Position numbers and translations under genes: made by a program. The notes below the pieces were generated by a model, which saw only the letters and a list, made by a program, of their open reading frames with translations, was not told the DNA's origin and did no database searches. Shown piece by piece: positions 34,963 to 42,643 of a DNA stretch of 64,000 bases; position 1 is the stretch's first letter, and each line of letters begins with the position of its first letter. Origin of the DNA: JAAYXS01 sp043820985 (GTDB lineage: Bacteria > Planctomycetota > Phycisphaerae > UBA1845 > Fen-1342); assembly GCA_043820985.1 (NCBI GenBank), contig JBDRDH010000143.1:1-64000 (forward strand), given 5' to 3'.

Positions 34963-36480
34963 ATGCAGATGCATTGGCGCGTGTTGATCGTGATCTTAGG
35001 CTCAATTGTGGTTCTGGCACCCCTATTGGTATCCGGGCAATCCTCCGCCCCACAGTCCACCACCACCACGGAGAGGGCGCTGCCCGAGCCACTGGACCTG
35101 GTACCGGCTGATACGCTCTTGTGCTGGTACGGACGACCCTTCCCCGACGCTCCTCCCCCATCGGACGATCCCTCGGCACTCGGCGCGCTGCTGCGTCTGA
35201 TTCCGCGTATTGCCGGCCCGGCCCTGGATAAGGAAGCCCAGCTCTGGACCCGCATCGGCGAAGGTTTCAACCTGATGATCCGCTACCCGCATGCGGTGGG
35301 CCTGATCGATGCCCAGGCTCAGCCAGTGAAGTCCGATCCCAACGCGCGGCGAGCCGATAAACTCCGCTGCTTCCTGATCATCCAGACGCGCGGTCATGGG
35401 AAGCACTTTTCACGTATCATCCAGGCCGCCATCAACGAACAGACCGACAAAGAAAAGGCCACACTGAAACTCCTCCAGGCTGGCCATTGGGACTACCAGG
35501 AACTCCACGACCAGCGACTGCCAGACTGGTGCAAAATCGCCTGGGGAAGTATCGGCGACTATTTCGTGATGACCGTCGGCGAGGATGTCTGGCCGGACGT
35601 GGCCGCCGTCGCGGCTGGCAAAGCGCCCTCCGTGGTCCAGACCAAGTGGCTGTCCTCCGTGCGCGGAAAGCGGGGACGCGAGGCTTTGATTGAAATCATC
35701 GTCGCCACTCGCGACATTCGCCAGCGTCTCGATCCCTTTGTCAACGGCCGCGCTACGGACTTCTTCGAAGCCTGGAATTGTGCTGATATGGAGCGCGCCC
35801 ACTGGGCCTTGGGTTTTGAAGGCCGCGCCATGTATTGTGTGGCGCATTTCTTCGAGAACGGAAAACCCAGCAAGCACGTGTACGCCGATCCCGCTATCAA
35901 CGATCCGCGTCTGCTAGCCACTATTCCTGATACCGCCCGATACGCCATTTACCGTGTCCCGCCCGAGATTGTCATACCACGGTTCCTGCACAGCATGCTG
36001 GCCACGCGCGATATCAGCATACGCCAGGATACCGAGGAACTCTGGAACCGCATCCAGGAGGAGTACGGCTTCGACGCCCGGCAGGATATTCTGGCACATC
36101 TGGGCCAGCACATCGTCATGCACAACGATCCGCCGCACCCCATGCACGTGCCCATGGCCATGACCACGCTGACTGAGATCCGCTCGGAGCCACGAAAGGT
36201 GCGGGCCACGATCGACCGGATGGGCGAAGCCTGGCTGGAGTTGCAGGACAAGCATTTCCAGGAAACCGGGCAGTACAATCCCATGCGTATCGCGCGTGAA
36301 AAGCCCAACATCTGGTGCCTGCGCTTCGGACCCGATGCTTTCGGCCTGGCAGGCCCCGCCTGGACGGTTACCGACCGCTTCATCATCACGAGCTGGTCAC
36401 CAAACGCGCTGCGCTCCTACCTGGACAAAGTCGGCGACCGCGCCGGCAAACACGCCCAACCCAAACCCAAGGCACAGTAG
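34963..36480 (+). CDS. Exported protein of unknown function
   Basis: 505 residues with AGGAGG ahead of the ATG and a signal peptide (VLIVILGSIVVLAPLLVSGQ, cleavage near residue 25). The mature protein begins with a short Thr/Ser/Pro stretch, then PLDLVPADTLLCWYGRPFP. This kind of opening is seen in planctomycete exported proteins related to DUF3352 (a domain starting from a DLVPADTLLYV-like motif), and the remainder keeps the same alternation of strands and helices. No catalytic residues can be named. No partner gene is nearby; the SpoIIE phosphatase is upstream by 144 bp, in the same direction, and could share its transcript. Confidence 0.65.
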   Translation: MQMHWRVLIVILGSIVVLAPLLVSGQSSAPQSTTTTERALPEPLDLVPADTLLCWYGRPFPDAPPPSDDPSALGALLRLIPRIAGPALDKEAQLWTRIGEGFNLMIRYPHAVGLIDAQAQPVKSDPNARRADKLRCFLIIQTRGHGKHFSRIIQAAINEQTDKEKATLKLLQAGHWDYQELHDQRLPDWCKIAWGSIGDYFVMTVGEDVWPDVAAVAAGKAPSVVQTKWLSSVRGKRGREALIEIIVATRDIRQRLDPFVNGRATDFFEAWNCADMERAHWALGFEGRAMYCVAHFFENGKPSKHVYADPAINDPRLLATIPDTARYAIYRVPPEIVIPRFLHSMLATRDISIRQDTEELWNRIQEEYGFDARQDILAHLGQHIVMHNDPPHPMHVPMAMTTLTEIRSEPRKVRATIDRMGEAWLELQDKHFQETGQYNPMRIAREKPNIWCLRFGPDAFGLAGPAWTVTDRFIITSWSPNALRSYLDKVGDRAGKHAQPKPKAQ

Positions 36481-36999
36481 CCGGCGGTTCTCCCGGCATC
36501 GTTTACCACAATGGCTCGGCACGGCCCGCGGCCGGAACCAGAGGATTGAGGAGCGCGGATTGGGGATTGAGCTTGTAGGGGCGGGATAAAAACGCTGTTT
36601 GGGCCGCATGGGCCAAAGGTGGCCAAGATGGTCCTGTTTGCGCGCCCCCAAAATGATCATCTTTGTTATCGGGACGTACGGGATCACCAGAGCGAGCGCG
36701 CGAGGTTGGTGGCTTTGGCAATAGAGAATGGGTGCGGGCATGTGGGATTTTAGACCGCCGCGCACGCGAAGGGCGCGGAGAATAACCGTGTTGTTGGTCA
36801 TCGCGGTGGATAGGGGGAATTTGAATGGCGAATGGCGAATTGAGTTTAGAGTGCGGAGTTCAGAGTAAAGATGAGTGGTGGGCGGCGCGGTGGTTAATCC
36901 TCACAGGCCAATCCTCGATGCGTGTTCTCCAACGTTGAAGAGATGGCCACCCATCCTATATGTCCATAAGAGTAGCATGTCCGCTTTAATTTCCCCCCT
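36481..36999. other. Intergenic region with one copy of the flanking repeat
   Basis: About 520 bases between the exported-protein gene and the end of the AAA ATPase pseudogene. No gene is supported. The left copy of the 60-75 bp repeat (36813-36873) lies here. The rest is unremarkable, with mixed composition compared with the coding regions around it. Confidence 0.5.
36813..36873. repeat. Left copy of island-flanking repeat
   Basis: GGGGGAATTTGAATGGCGAA is followed by a shorter spacer and then GAGTTTAGAGTGCGGAGTT and an AAAGATG end. The copy at 39726-39800 is in the same orientation and identical over most of its length, with 14 extra bases of the GCGAATGACGAATT unit. The two copies bracket the restriction/AAA remnant. 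Confidence 0.9.
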
Positions 37000-39279
37000 C
37001 TAATCCCCTGATTCGTCTGCCGCGTCAGACGCGGTGACGAGTGACACCATCGCTAAGTAGTGGTCCTCGTCCTGTGACCGAATCATCTCCAACAGGTCGT
37101 TCAGAATCGAGTGTGCCTCACTCAGCACGGATGGATCGTGCTCGGGTTCTCCGATAGCGCTGCTGTGAGAGTGTGTATGCAGGAACCGCAGAATACGAAT
37201 CTTCTTGGCCTCGTCGAACTGCACCGCCTGGCACTTTCGCCACAGTTCACCCGACAACTGGGGCTGCCGAAACGCCAGAAAGGCTTCCAGCAGACGCCTG
37301 GCGAGATTAGGCAGCATGTAGTTCCGTTCCAAACACGCCTGCGGCGGAGCCGTCGCCACGCGGTGGATGCAAGCGAACAAGAAGTGATATTCCGAGTCGT
37401 ACTGCTCAAGTAACGGATCGAGCAATCGGATCGCCGCGTGCCGACCGTCCTGCTCATGCGTGCTGTCGACCATGTAGAACCGAGCCGGCCGCCGATTCAC
37501 ATGGGGACTTTTCTGCTTGGGCAAGTGATGGAACCAGTTCCGCACCTGACGAAAGAACGTGAAGTTGTGGGTCAGGATGATTAATTGACGCGCGTGTTGG
37601 GTGCGCTCTCGAATGAAGCCGAAGGCGAAGTACAGTGCGTTGGCGTCGAGGCTCGACACCGGATCATCGAGAACAACCACGCCCTTCGTCAAATCGAACC
37701 GACGGTCCTTGAGGGACTTGAGGAAGTACAGCAAGGCGATTGCCGTCGTCTCTCCTTCGCTCAGAGCCTCCGCCGGCCCGTCATGCCGCATGATCGTGTA
37801 ACCGGTGTCCTTGATTTCCAAACGAAGCTCGTCATGCCCGAGATAGTTTCGCAGGTCCTCGTTCAGTTCTTCGGCGGGCTGTCAGTGCTCGACGATCTCC
37901 CGCTCCAATCGTGCGATATCGTCATTGAGCCGTGTGACTTCACCGACTGCCGCCGTGACCGCGGCCTCGGCCGCTTGGACGGCATCTCCGAGCCTCAAGA
38001 ACTCGTCCAGGATGCCAGCAACCGAGTCAGCTTCGAACCTCTTACGCGCGGAGTCGATGCGGGACTGGAAATCATCGCGCGCGCTGTTGTGCGTCCGGAT
38101 GACGTTATTCACACGATCGACACGTCCCTGCCTTGTACGGATTCGCCGTTGTCGAAACGGAACATACTCAAAGGCCTGCCCCCTCTTGGCCGTTAGGACT
38201 TCCAATAAAAACTGAAGGTACTTCTTTGCTGAGTTGATCGCTCTTTCAAGGCGAGACTTAGTAGCTTGGTACTGGTCAGCAAGGTCGTCATGAAACTCAA
38301 CCGGCTTAGGAGAACTCAGCTGATCAATAGCATTCAACGCCTCTTCGATTTCCTGGATCTGGGCATCGATTCTCTGAATGAATTGCGTGTACTCAATGTT
38401 GTAGTGCGCCTCCAGTGCGGTCAGGCGTTCTCTCGGCATCGGCTGATCGCAGAAGAGACACTTGACCCCGCTGTGTTTATTATGAAGACCAAGGCCGGTA
38501 TGCACCCATGCGGACAGCTCATCATCGTCCTTGAGCGACTGGATCGCCGCTGAGACAACTGTGGTGGACAGGATATCTGCGACAGTCTTTCCCAAAGTCT
38601 CAAGGTTCGGAAGTCGATATGTGAGTGGTTCGAGCTTCTCTCTTGGTGTCGCGCGAAGCTGCACGAGCAGGCTATTACGTTCATTGTCAGTGCATATATG
38701 TTTCTGGCTGTTGTTCGCCTCAGCCATCTTCTCAGATTTCCGACGAAAACTGCCCTTGTTATAGTCGTTGTACGGATTCGACCCACTAGACCGAAGCGTG
38801 GACTTGATGTTCCATGCCTTATCGATGCAAAACCCATCCAAGGCGGACTCCGCTTTACGCTTGTCTTGCCGATTGGCGACGAGAGTGGTTTGCTGTTCGG
38901 CGAGTATAGTCTTGAGTTGATCGACCTGCCTCTGCTTCTCGACGTTCCGCTTTCCGAGAATGAAGATCGGCGCGACATCACCTTTGGTCGGAAAGACGCT
39001 CTCGGTCCAGAAGTCGCGGTTGAACACTCGAACGGCCGCGGTCACCTGGCCGAAGTCTGCATTGCTGACCTGGTGCCCGTCGACCGTCACCGTAACCTGG
39101 CCAATTGGGGGCGCGGTCCTGGCCTCCAAAGCGCGAAACAACTTGCTGAGGGTCGTCTTGCCTGACCAGTTCCACCCGTAGATCAAGTTATAACGGCCAA
39201 ACTCCGGGAGATCGACAGGCCACGTGAAGTCGCGGAAGACACCATAGCCCCGCAGGCGTCCTATGCAGGTGATCGACAT
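37000..39279 (-). pseudogene. AAA_13 / PrrC-like ATPase interrupted by an in-frame TGA
   Basis: The gene runs from the ATG at 39277-39279 (GGAGG upstream) to 37000, about 759 codons. The single in-frame TGA at 37882-37884 splits it into 465 and 293 codons in the same frame. The sequence across it (EIVEH-stop-QPAEELNED) continues the family without a gap, so a CGA-to-TGA change is the simplest cause. Features: Walker A YGWNWSGKTTLS near 34-43 (family: GxNGSGKT, so a Gly is Trp), CLFCDQP near 275, signature ALSEGETTAIALLYFLKSL, Walker B GVVVLDDPVSSLD and switch ILTHN. In the C-terminal domain ARRLLEAF and FLHTHSH could correspond to the Arg-x3-Glu...His triad of the PrrC anticodon nuclease. It overlaps the stub upstream by TGATG. 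The two lesions make loss of function likely. Confidence 0.8.
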
Positions 39280-39620
39280 CACGCGTCCTCCCCAATCACA
39301 ACATCGGATACACACACGTATCTGACCGCGAATCTTGCGAAACGCCTGGTTCGAACTAACCGCCAGAAGCCTTCCTCTAACGGGACATTACAAAGTCTCC
39401 TGCGATGGGTAGTAAAGTCGGACTCCCTCCTGCGGGGTGTGAATAGCCCACAAATGTCAGACAACTCACCGGTCGTACTGCCGGTGTCGGCGAGCAGGTT
39501 CTGAAACGCCGAGCAGACGGCACCTTCGTGCGCGACGTGTTGCCCGGCGTAGGTCTGCAACGCCGTGTAGTAGTCCTTGACGGCCTTGTGAGTCGACTTG
39601 ACCTGGTGCCCCGTTGACAT
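39279..39620 (-). pseudogene. Stub of a restriction-modification enzyme N-terminus
   Basis: 113 codons. The first 48 (STHKAVKDYYTALQTYAGQH, then VAHEGAVCSAFQNLLADTG) are the typical N-terminus of large single-polypeptide restriction-modification enzymes of the Type ISP/IIG sort, normally over 1000 residues long. After LLADTG the similarity stops: the expected nuclease, helicase, methyltransferase and target-recognition parts are absent. The remaining 65 codons have no known likeness. The stop overlaps the ATG of the AAA ATPase gene (TGATG), as in an intact operon. An internal deletion that joined the N-terminus to a 3' remnant or to junk is the likely history. It is almost certainly non-functional. 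Confidence 0.7.
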
Positions 39621-39885
39621 GTCGGCAAGGTACGGCGGCGGTTGAGTGGGGTCAACTGGTGGGTGGTGCGGGGGGAAAGGGGTACAGGCACGTCGCGGCG
39701 CTGCGGGGCTGGATTGGTGGGGAGTGGGGGAATTTGAATGGCGAATGACGAATTGCGAATGGCGAATTGAGTTTAGAGTGCGGAGTTAAGAGTTAAGATG
39801 GGGAAGTGGCAACTCACTCGATACTCACCCCTCGATCCTCACCCTCAATGGGTGTATAATCCCATCACACGAGGGAAACGCCGCT
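39621..39885. other. Spacer with repeat copy and a TATAAT
   Basis: No gene lies between the restriction stub and the small frameshifted gene. It contains the right repeat copy (39726-39800) and, just before the small gene, GTGTATAATCCC near 39850. That could be a rightward -10 element, but I see no good -35. Confidence 0.45.
39726..39800. repeat. Right copy of island-flanking repeat
   Basis: The same repeat as at 36813-36873, in the same orientation, with one additional GACGAATTGCGAAT segment. It ends with GAGTTAAGAGTTAAGATG, which connects it to the ACTCTTA heptamer family at 27943-27995. Confidence 0.9.
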
Positions 39886-40118
39886 GTGACCATTCTCCGC
39901 TCAAAGCCGCGTGTCAAAGGGAACTGGAACGTGATCGCCCTGACCGAGACCGACGAAGGCGTCGGCACCACCGCCCGCGTCATCGAGGGCTACGCCTACA
40001 CGCGCGCACCGGCCGTCCGCGAGGCGATGAAAACTTCGTGGCCACGCTGTCCAAGCATCTCGGCCGCATCCTGAGCCCCCGCAAACGTGGCCCGAAACCG
40101 AAAGCGGCAGGGAATTAA
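39886..40118 (+). pseudogene. Small frameshifted gene, possibly a transposase remnant
   Basis: A GTG preceded by GAGGGAAA opens a frame of about 49 codons up to REAMK. The other frame then continues with NFVATLSKHLGRILSPRKRG and KPKAAGN to the stop at 40118. Adding one A to the AAAA run at about 40028 joins both into a protein of about 81 residues. The basic C-terminus RKRGPKPK recalls the ends of REP-associated Y1 transposases, and the DNA just after it is the core of a repeat array, but the N-terminal half does not look like a transposase. The gene may be a decayed fragment, a sequencing slip or, less likely, a -1 frameshift site. Confidence 0.4.
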
Positions 40119-40555
40119 GTATGGTGTCCCCGGAATACTCCCGGAATACTGGTGGCCCGAAACCGAAAGCGGCAGGGAATTAAGTATGGTGTCCCCGTAA
40201 TACGTCGAATACATCGGAATACATCCGGCCCGAAACCGAAAGCGGCAGGGAATTAAGTATGGTGTCCCCGGAATACCCCGGAATACCGGAAAGTATGGTG
40301 TCCCGGGAATACCGGAATACTTGCAAGTATGGTGTCCCCGGAATACTTGCGGAATACTGAGTGGTGTCCCCGGAATACTGAGAAGTATGGTGTCCCCGGA
40401 ATACCCAAGTATGGTGTCCCCGGAATACCCCTGTCCCCGGAATACCCCTGTGTCCCCGGAATACCCCCCGGAATACATCCCGGGAATACATCCCGGGAAT
40501 ACATCCCGGGAATACATCCCGGAATACATCCGTCCCCGGAATACATCCTGCCCTC
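40089..40555. repeat. Scrambled GGTGTCCCCGGAATAC repeat array
   Basis: About 465 bases made of two building blocks. The first is the 3' end of the small gene (GGCCCGAAACCGAAAGCGGC and AGGGAATTAAG), present three times, near 40089, 40153 and 40226. The second is AAGTATGGTGTCCCCGGAAT followed by AC, present about nine times as complete or cut units and dissolving into CCGGGAATACATC repeats at the right end. The units are not evenly spaced and no unique spacers are conserved, so it is not a CRISPR. It resembles REP-type elements that have been repeatedly truncated and re-joined. Confidence 0.85.
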
Positions 40556-40603
40556 ATTGTGCCCGACTGCTATCACTACTGGCTGAGCCTATGATTCTCG
40601 GAG
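40119..40603. other. Intergenic region filled by the scrambled repeat array
   Basis: This 485-base stretch between the small frameshifted gene and the dockerin gene on the other strand is taken up almost wholly by the repeat array. Long reading frames on both strands across it are by-products of the repeats. Confidence 0.7.
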
Positions 40604-41035
40604 TTATCCACCGCCAACCAGGAGAATGAAGGTGTCAATGTCATACGCGTTCACGGCGCCGTCGGCGTTGCAGTCGGCCAGTTGACGGTCGCAATCAGGG
40701 TATATGGCCTCATAATCGCACGTTGGACTGAGTGCGCAGATGAAGCCGTCGATGTCGTACGCGTTCACCGCGCCGTCGCAGTTCATGTCGCCGCGGCCGT
40801 ACGCCGGGATGCCGGGCCAGAAGCCGCCGGCCAGTTCGAAGTCGCCGCCGGTCATCGTGACTCCCGCGTCCGGCTGGCCGATCGTCCCGGACAGCTCATA
40901 CTCACCGCCGGTGGTCCACATCTCTCCGCCGCCGTCGATGGTCCACCAGTCAAGGCTGAAGTCGTTCGCCGCGACGCTGGCGGTAGTGAGCAGGGCGACG
41001 ATGCCTAGTGTGAGCTTGATAGGTTTGTCTCGCAT
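40604..41035 (-). CDS. Short secreted protein with dockerin-like motifs
   Basis: 143 residues from the ATG at 41033-41035 (GGAGAG upstream). A signal peptide (IVALLTTASVAAN) is followed by a W-rich segment, DWWTIDGGGEMWTTGGEYEL and GTIGQPDAG, then FELAGGFWPG. This recurs in planctomycete secreted proteins. Two dockerin-like calcium motifs occupy the C-terminal half: MNCDGAVNAYDIDGF and CNADGAVNAYDIDTF, separated by a Cys-rich link. The composition matches an anchoring domain with a very small passenger. It lies 63 bp downstream of the C10 protease gene and probably shares its transcript. The partner cohesin-like protein is not in the window. Confidence 0.75.
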   Translation of the reverse strand: MRDKPIKLTLGIVALLTTASVAANDFSLDWWTIDGGGEMWTTGGEYELSGTIGQPDAGVTMTGGDFELAGGFWPGIPAYGRGDMNCDGAVNAYDIDGFICALSPTCDYEAIYPDCDRQLADCNADGAVNAYDIDTFILLVGGG

Positions 41036-41098
41036 CAGTATCTCTCCATCGCTGTGCGGTCCACGAAGCGGAGCGCACAGGCTCAGAGTCAATGGGTC

Positions 41099-42625
41099 CT
41101 AACGAATGACCATTTCACCACCGCCGTTGATTTTCATCGCGCCACCCTGGATCGAGATGCGCGTCTTACCCGCCAGGTCACCTTCGAGGAAGAAGCGCGT
41201 TTTTGCCGTCGGCGTGCCGTATAACGTTATTACGTCTGACGCGCCGCCGGTATTGGTCAGCAGGAATCCGGACTTGAGAACCTGGAGACCGTTCCCGGCG
41301 TCGAACGATGCGAAGCTGCCCGACGCATCCCGGTCGAAGTAGCGCACCGCGGCGGGATAATTCAGCCAGACCGTTGTGCCGATTGCATTGTCGGGGAAGA
41401 CGTTGATGATGATATACTCTGCACCAATGCCCCCCAGGTACAGTGCGTCCAAAGCCCACCATGTATCGTGGCCGTTACTGGGCCACCCGTAGTTCATGTG
41501 GTACCAGTGGTAGTGACCCTGGTCCCACACTTCCTGCCAGCCGTCACCGATGATAGCGTGCTCTTCCACGCGATAGGGCACGGGACGATTGGCGTTGAAG
41601 CTGTTCTTCAGGAGGTTGAACCAGTCGACCGGATCCTCGTACATGGCCCGGTATTTGACCTGACCCTCGTTGTAGTGGAAGTAATCGTCGAATACGGCCA
41701 ACAGGTCGGAGGTGGTTGCGCTCGATCCATCGCAGCCGTAGTCCATACCCACCGCCACGCCGACTTCGTCACAGAGTTCAGCCGCGGCGTTGATCTGGTC
41801 CCACGTAACGGGAACACCGTTTTCGTCGTTAAACCAACTGGTACCATCGAAGATGTACTCGGCGCACATGTTGGCCCAGTCATAGCTGTCGCTGAATGGG
41901 CCCTCACCGGAGGGCGGCCAGTTCCAGTGGCGCATGAGATGCGCCCCTACAACGGCGACACAGCCCACCCGGGCGTTGGTGTTGAAGTTGTTGTAACCGG
42001 CCCACTCGCCGCAGCCGAGGTCGGGACATTGCTGGTTGTAGGGCGGCTGCTGGTGCCAGTTGCAGGGCAACAGCGTCTCACCTTCCTGGTAGTCCATCCC
42101 CGCGCCGCCGCGGGCATTCCGCGGCTCGCCATATGCTTGCGGCTCGAAATCCTCTGATACCAACTCATCTGATATGGCGCGGTAATTGATCGCAAGCAAA
42201 TCGCCGATCTGGTCATCAGGCGCAAGCGGTCTGCCAAGCTGCTTCTCCACTGCATCGAGGATGCGCTCCATCTTGTCCTTGATCAAATCGGTCAGTCCTT
42301 CTACAGCCTCCGGGTCCAGGTCGCATCGGCTGGAGTAGGCCTTGACTGGTGCCAGTTCCTTGTGCAGCGACAGAACCAGATACCCCTGTGGCTGAACCGC
42401 ACAGAAGTATCCTAGCGTGCGGTCGCCGCGTTTGAATTCCTCTATGGAAGCGACCGCCGCGACCTCTGAACCACTCCAGTTGCCTTCGTTGGTCAGGATG
42501 AAGCTGACGTAATTCCGCGCAATTGTTAGTGCCTCTTGTTCGCTGGTCAGTTCTGCCTGTACGCAGAGCGGGGCTGCCAGCAGGACAATCGAGGTGGCTA
42601 ATATAGTGTTTGTCACTGATCTCAT
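41099..42625 (-). CDS. C10 (streptopain-like) cysteine protease
   Basis: 508 residues from the ATG at 42623-42625, after AAAGGAGAGG. A signal peptide (ILATSIVLLAAPLCVQA) leads into a pro-segment (about 25-180) beginning with the PepSY-like LTIARNYVSFILTNEG. The mature protease has ARVGCVAVVGAHLMRHWNWP near residue 220, where the cysteine of GCVA is the nucleophile, and YRVEEHAIIGDGWQEV near 353 with the catalytic histidine. Both match the streptopain/interpain arrangement. The C-terminal 130 residues are a separate beta-rich domain. It is exported and made as a zymogen. The gene is 18 bp downstream of a tail-fibre-like protein gene, so a joint role at the cell surface is plausible. Confidence 0.85.
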   Translation of the reverse strand: MRSVTNTILATSIVLLAAPLCVQAELTSEQEALTIARNYVSFILTNEGNWSGSEVAAVASIEEFKRGDRTLGYFCAVQPQGYLVLSLHKELAPVKAYSSRCDLDPEAVEGLTDLIKDKMERILDAVEKQLGRPLAPDDQIGDLLAINYRAISDELVSEDFEPQAYGEPRNARGGAGMDYQEGETLLPCNWHQQPPYNQQCPDLGCGEWAGYNNFNTNARVGCVAVVGAHLMRHWNWPPSGEGPFSDSYDWANMCAEYIFDGTSWFNDENGVPVTWDQINAAAELCDEVGVAVGMDYGCDGSSATTSDLLAVFDDYFHYNEGQVKYRAMYEDPVDWFNLLKNSFNANRPVPYRVEEHAIIGDGWQEVWDQGHYHWYHMNYGWPSNGHDTWWALDALYLGGIGAEYIIINVFPDNAIGTTVWLNYPAAVRYFDRDASGSFASFDAGNGLQVLKSGFLLTNTGGASDVITLYGTPTAKTRFFLEGDLAGKTRISIQGGAMKINGGGEMVIR

Positions 42626-42643
42626 AATGACCACCTCTCCTTT

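Noticed and set aside
37882..37884. TGA read as selenocysteine in the AAA ATPase
   Set aside because: The family does not have Sec or Cys at this place, no SECIS-like hairpin stands out after it, and a CGA-to-TGA change is simpler.
40089..40555. Possible CRISPR array
   Set aside because: Units are unequal, truncated and often directly adjacent with no unique spacers of constant length, and there are no cas genes nearby.
39996..40586. Reading frames with many PGTPYL- or VFRGHHT-like repeats on both strands
   Set aside because: They are produced by the scrambled DNA repeat in several frames at once, have no ribosome binding site, and change with the repeat, so they are not genes.
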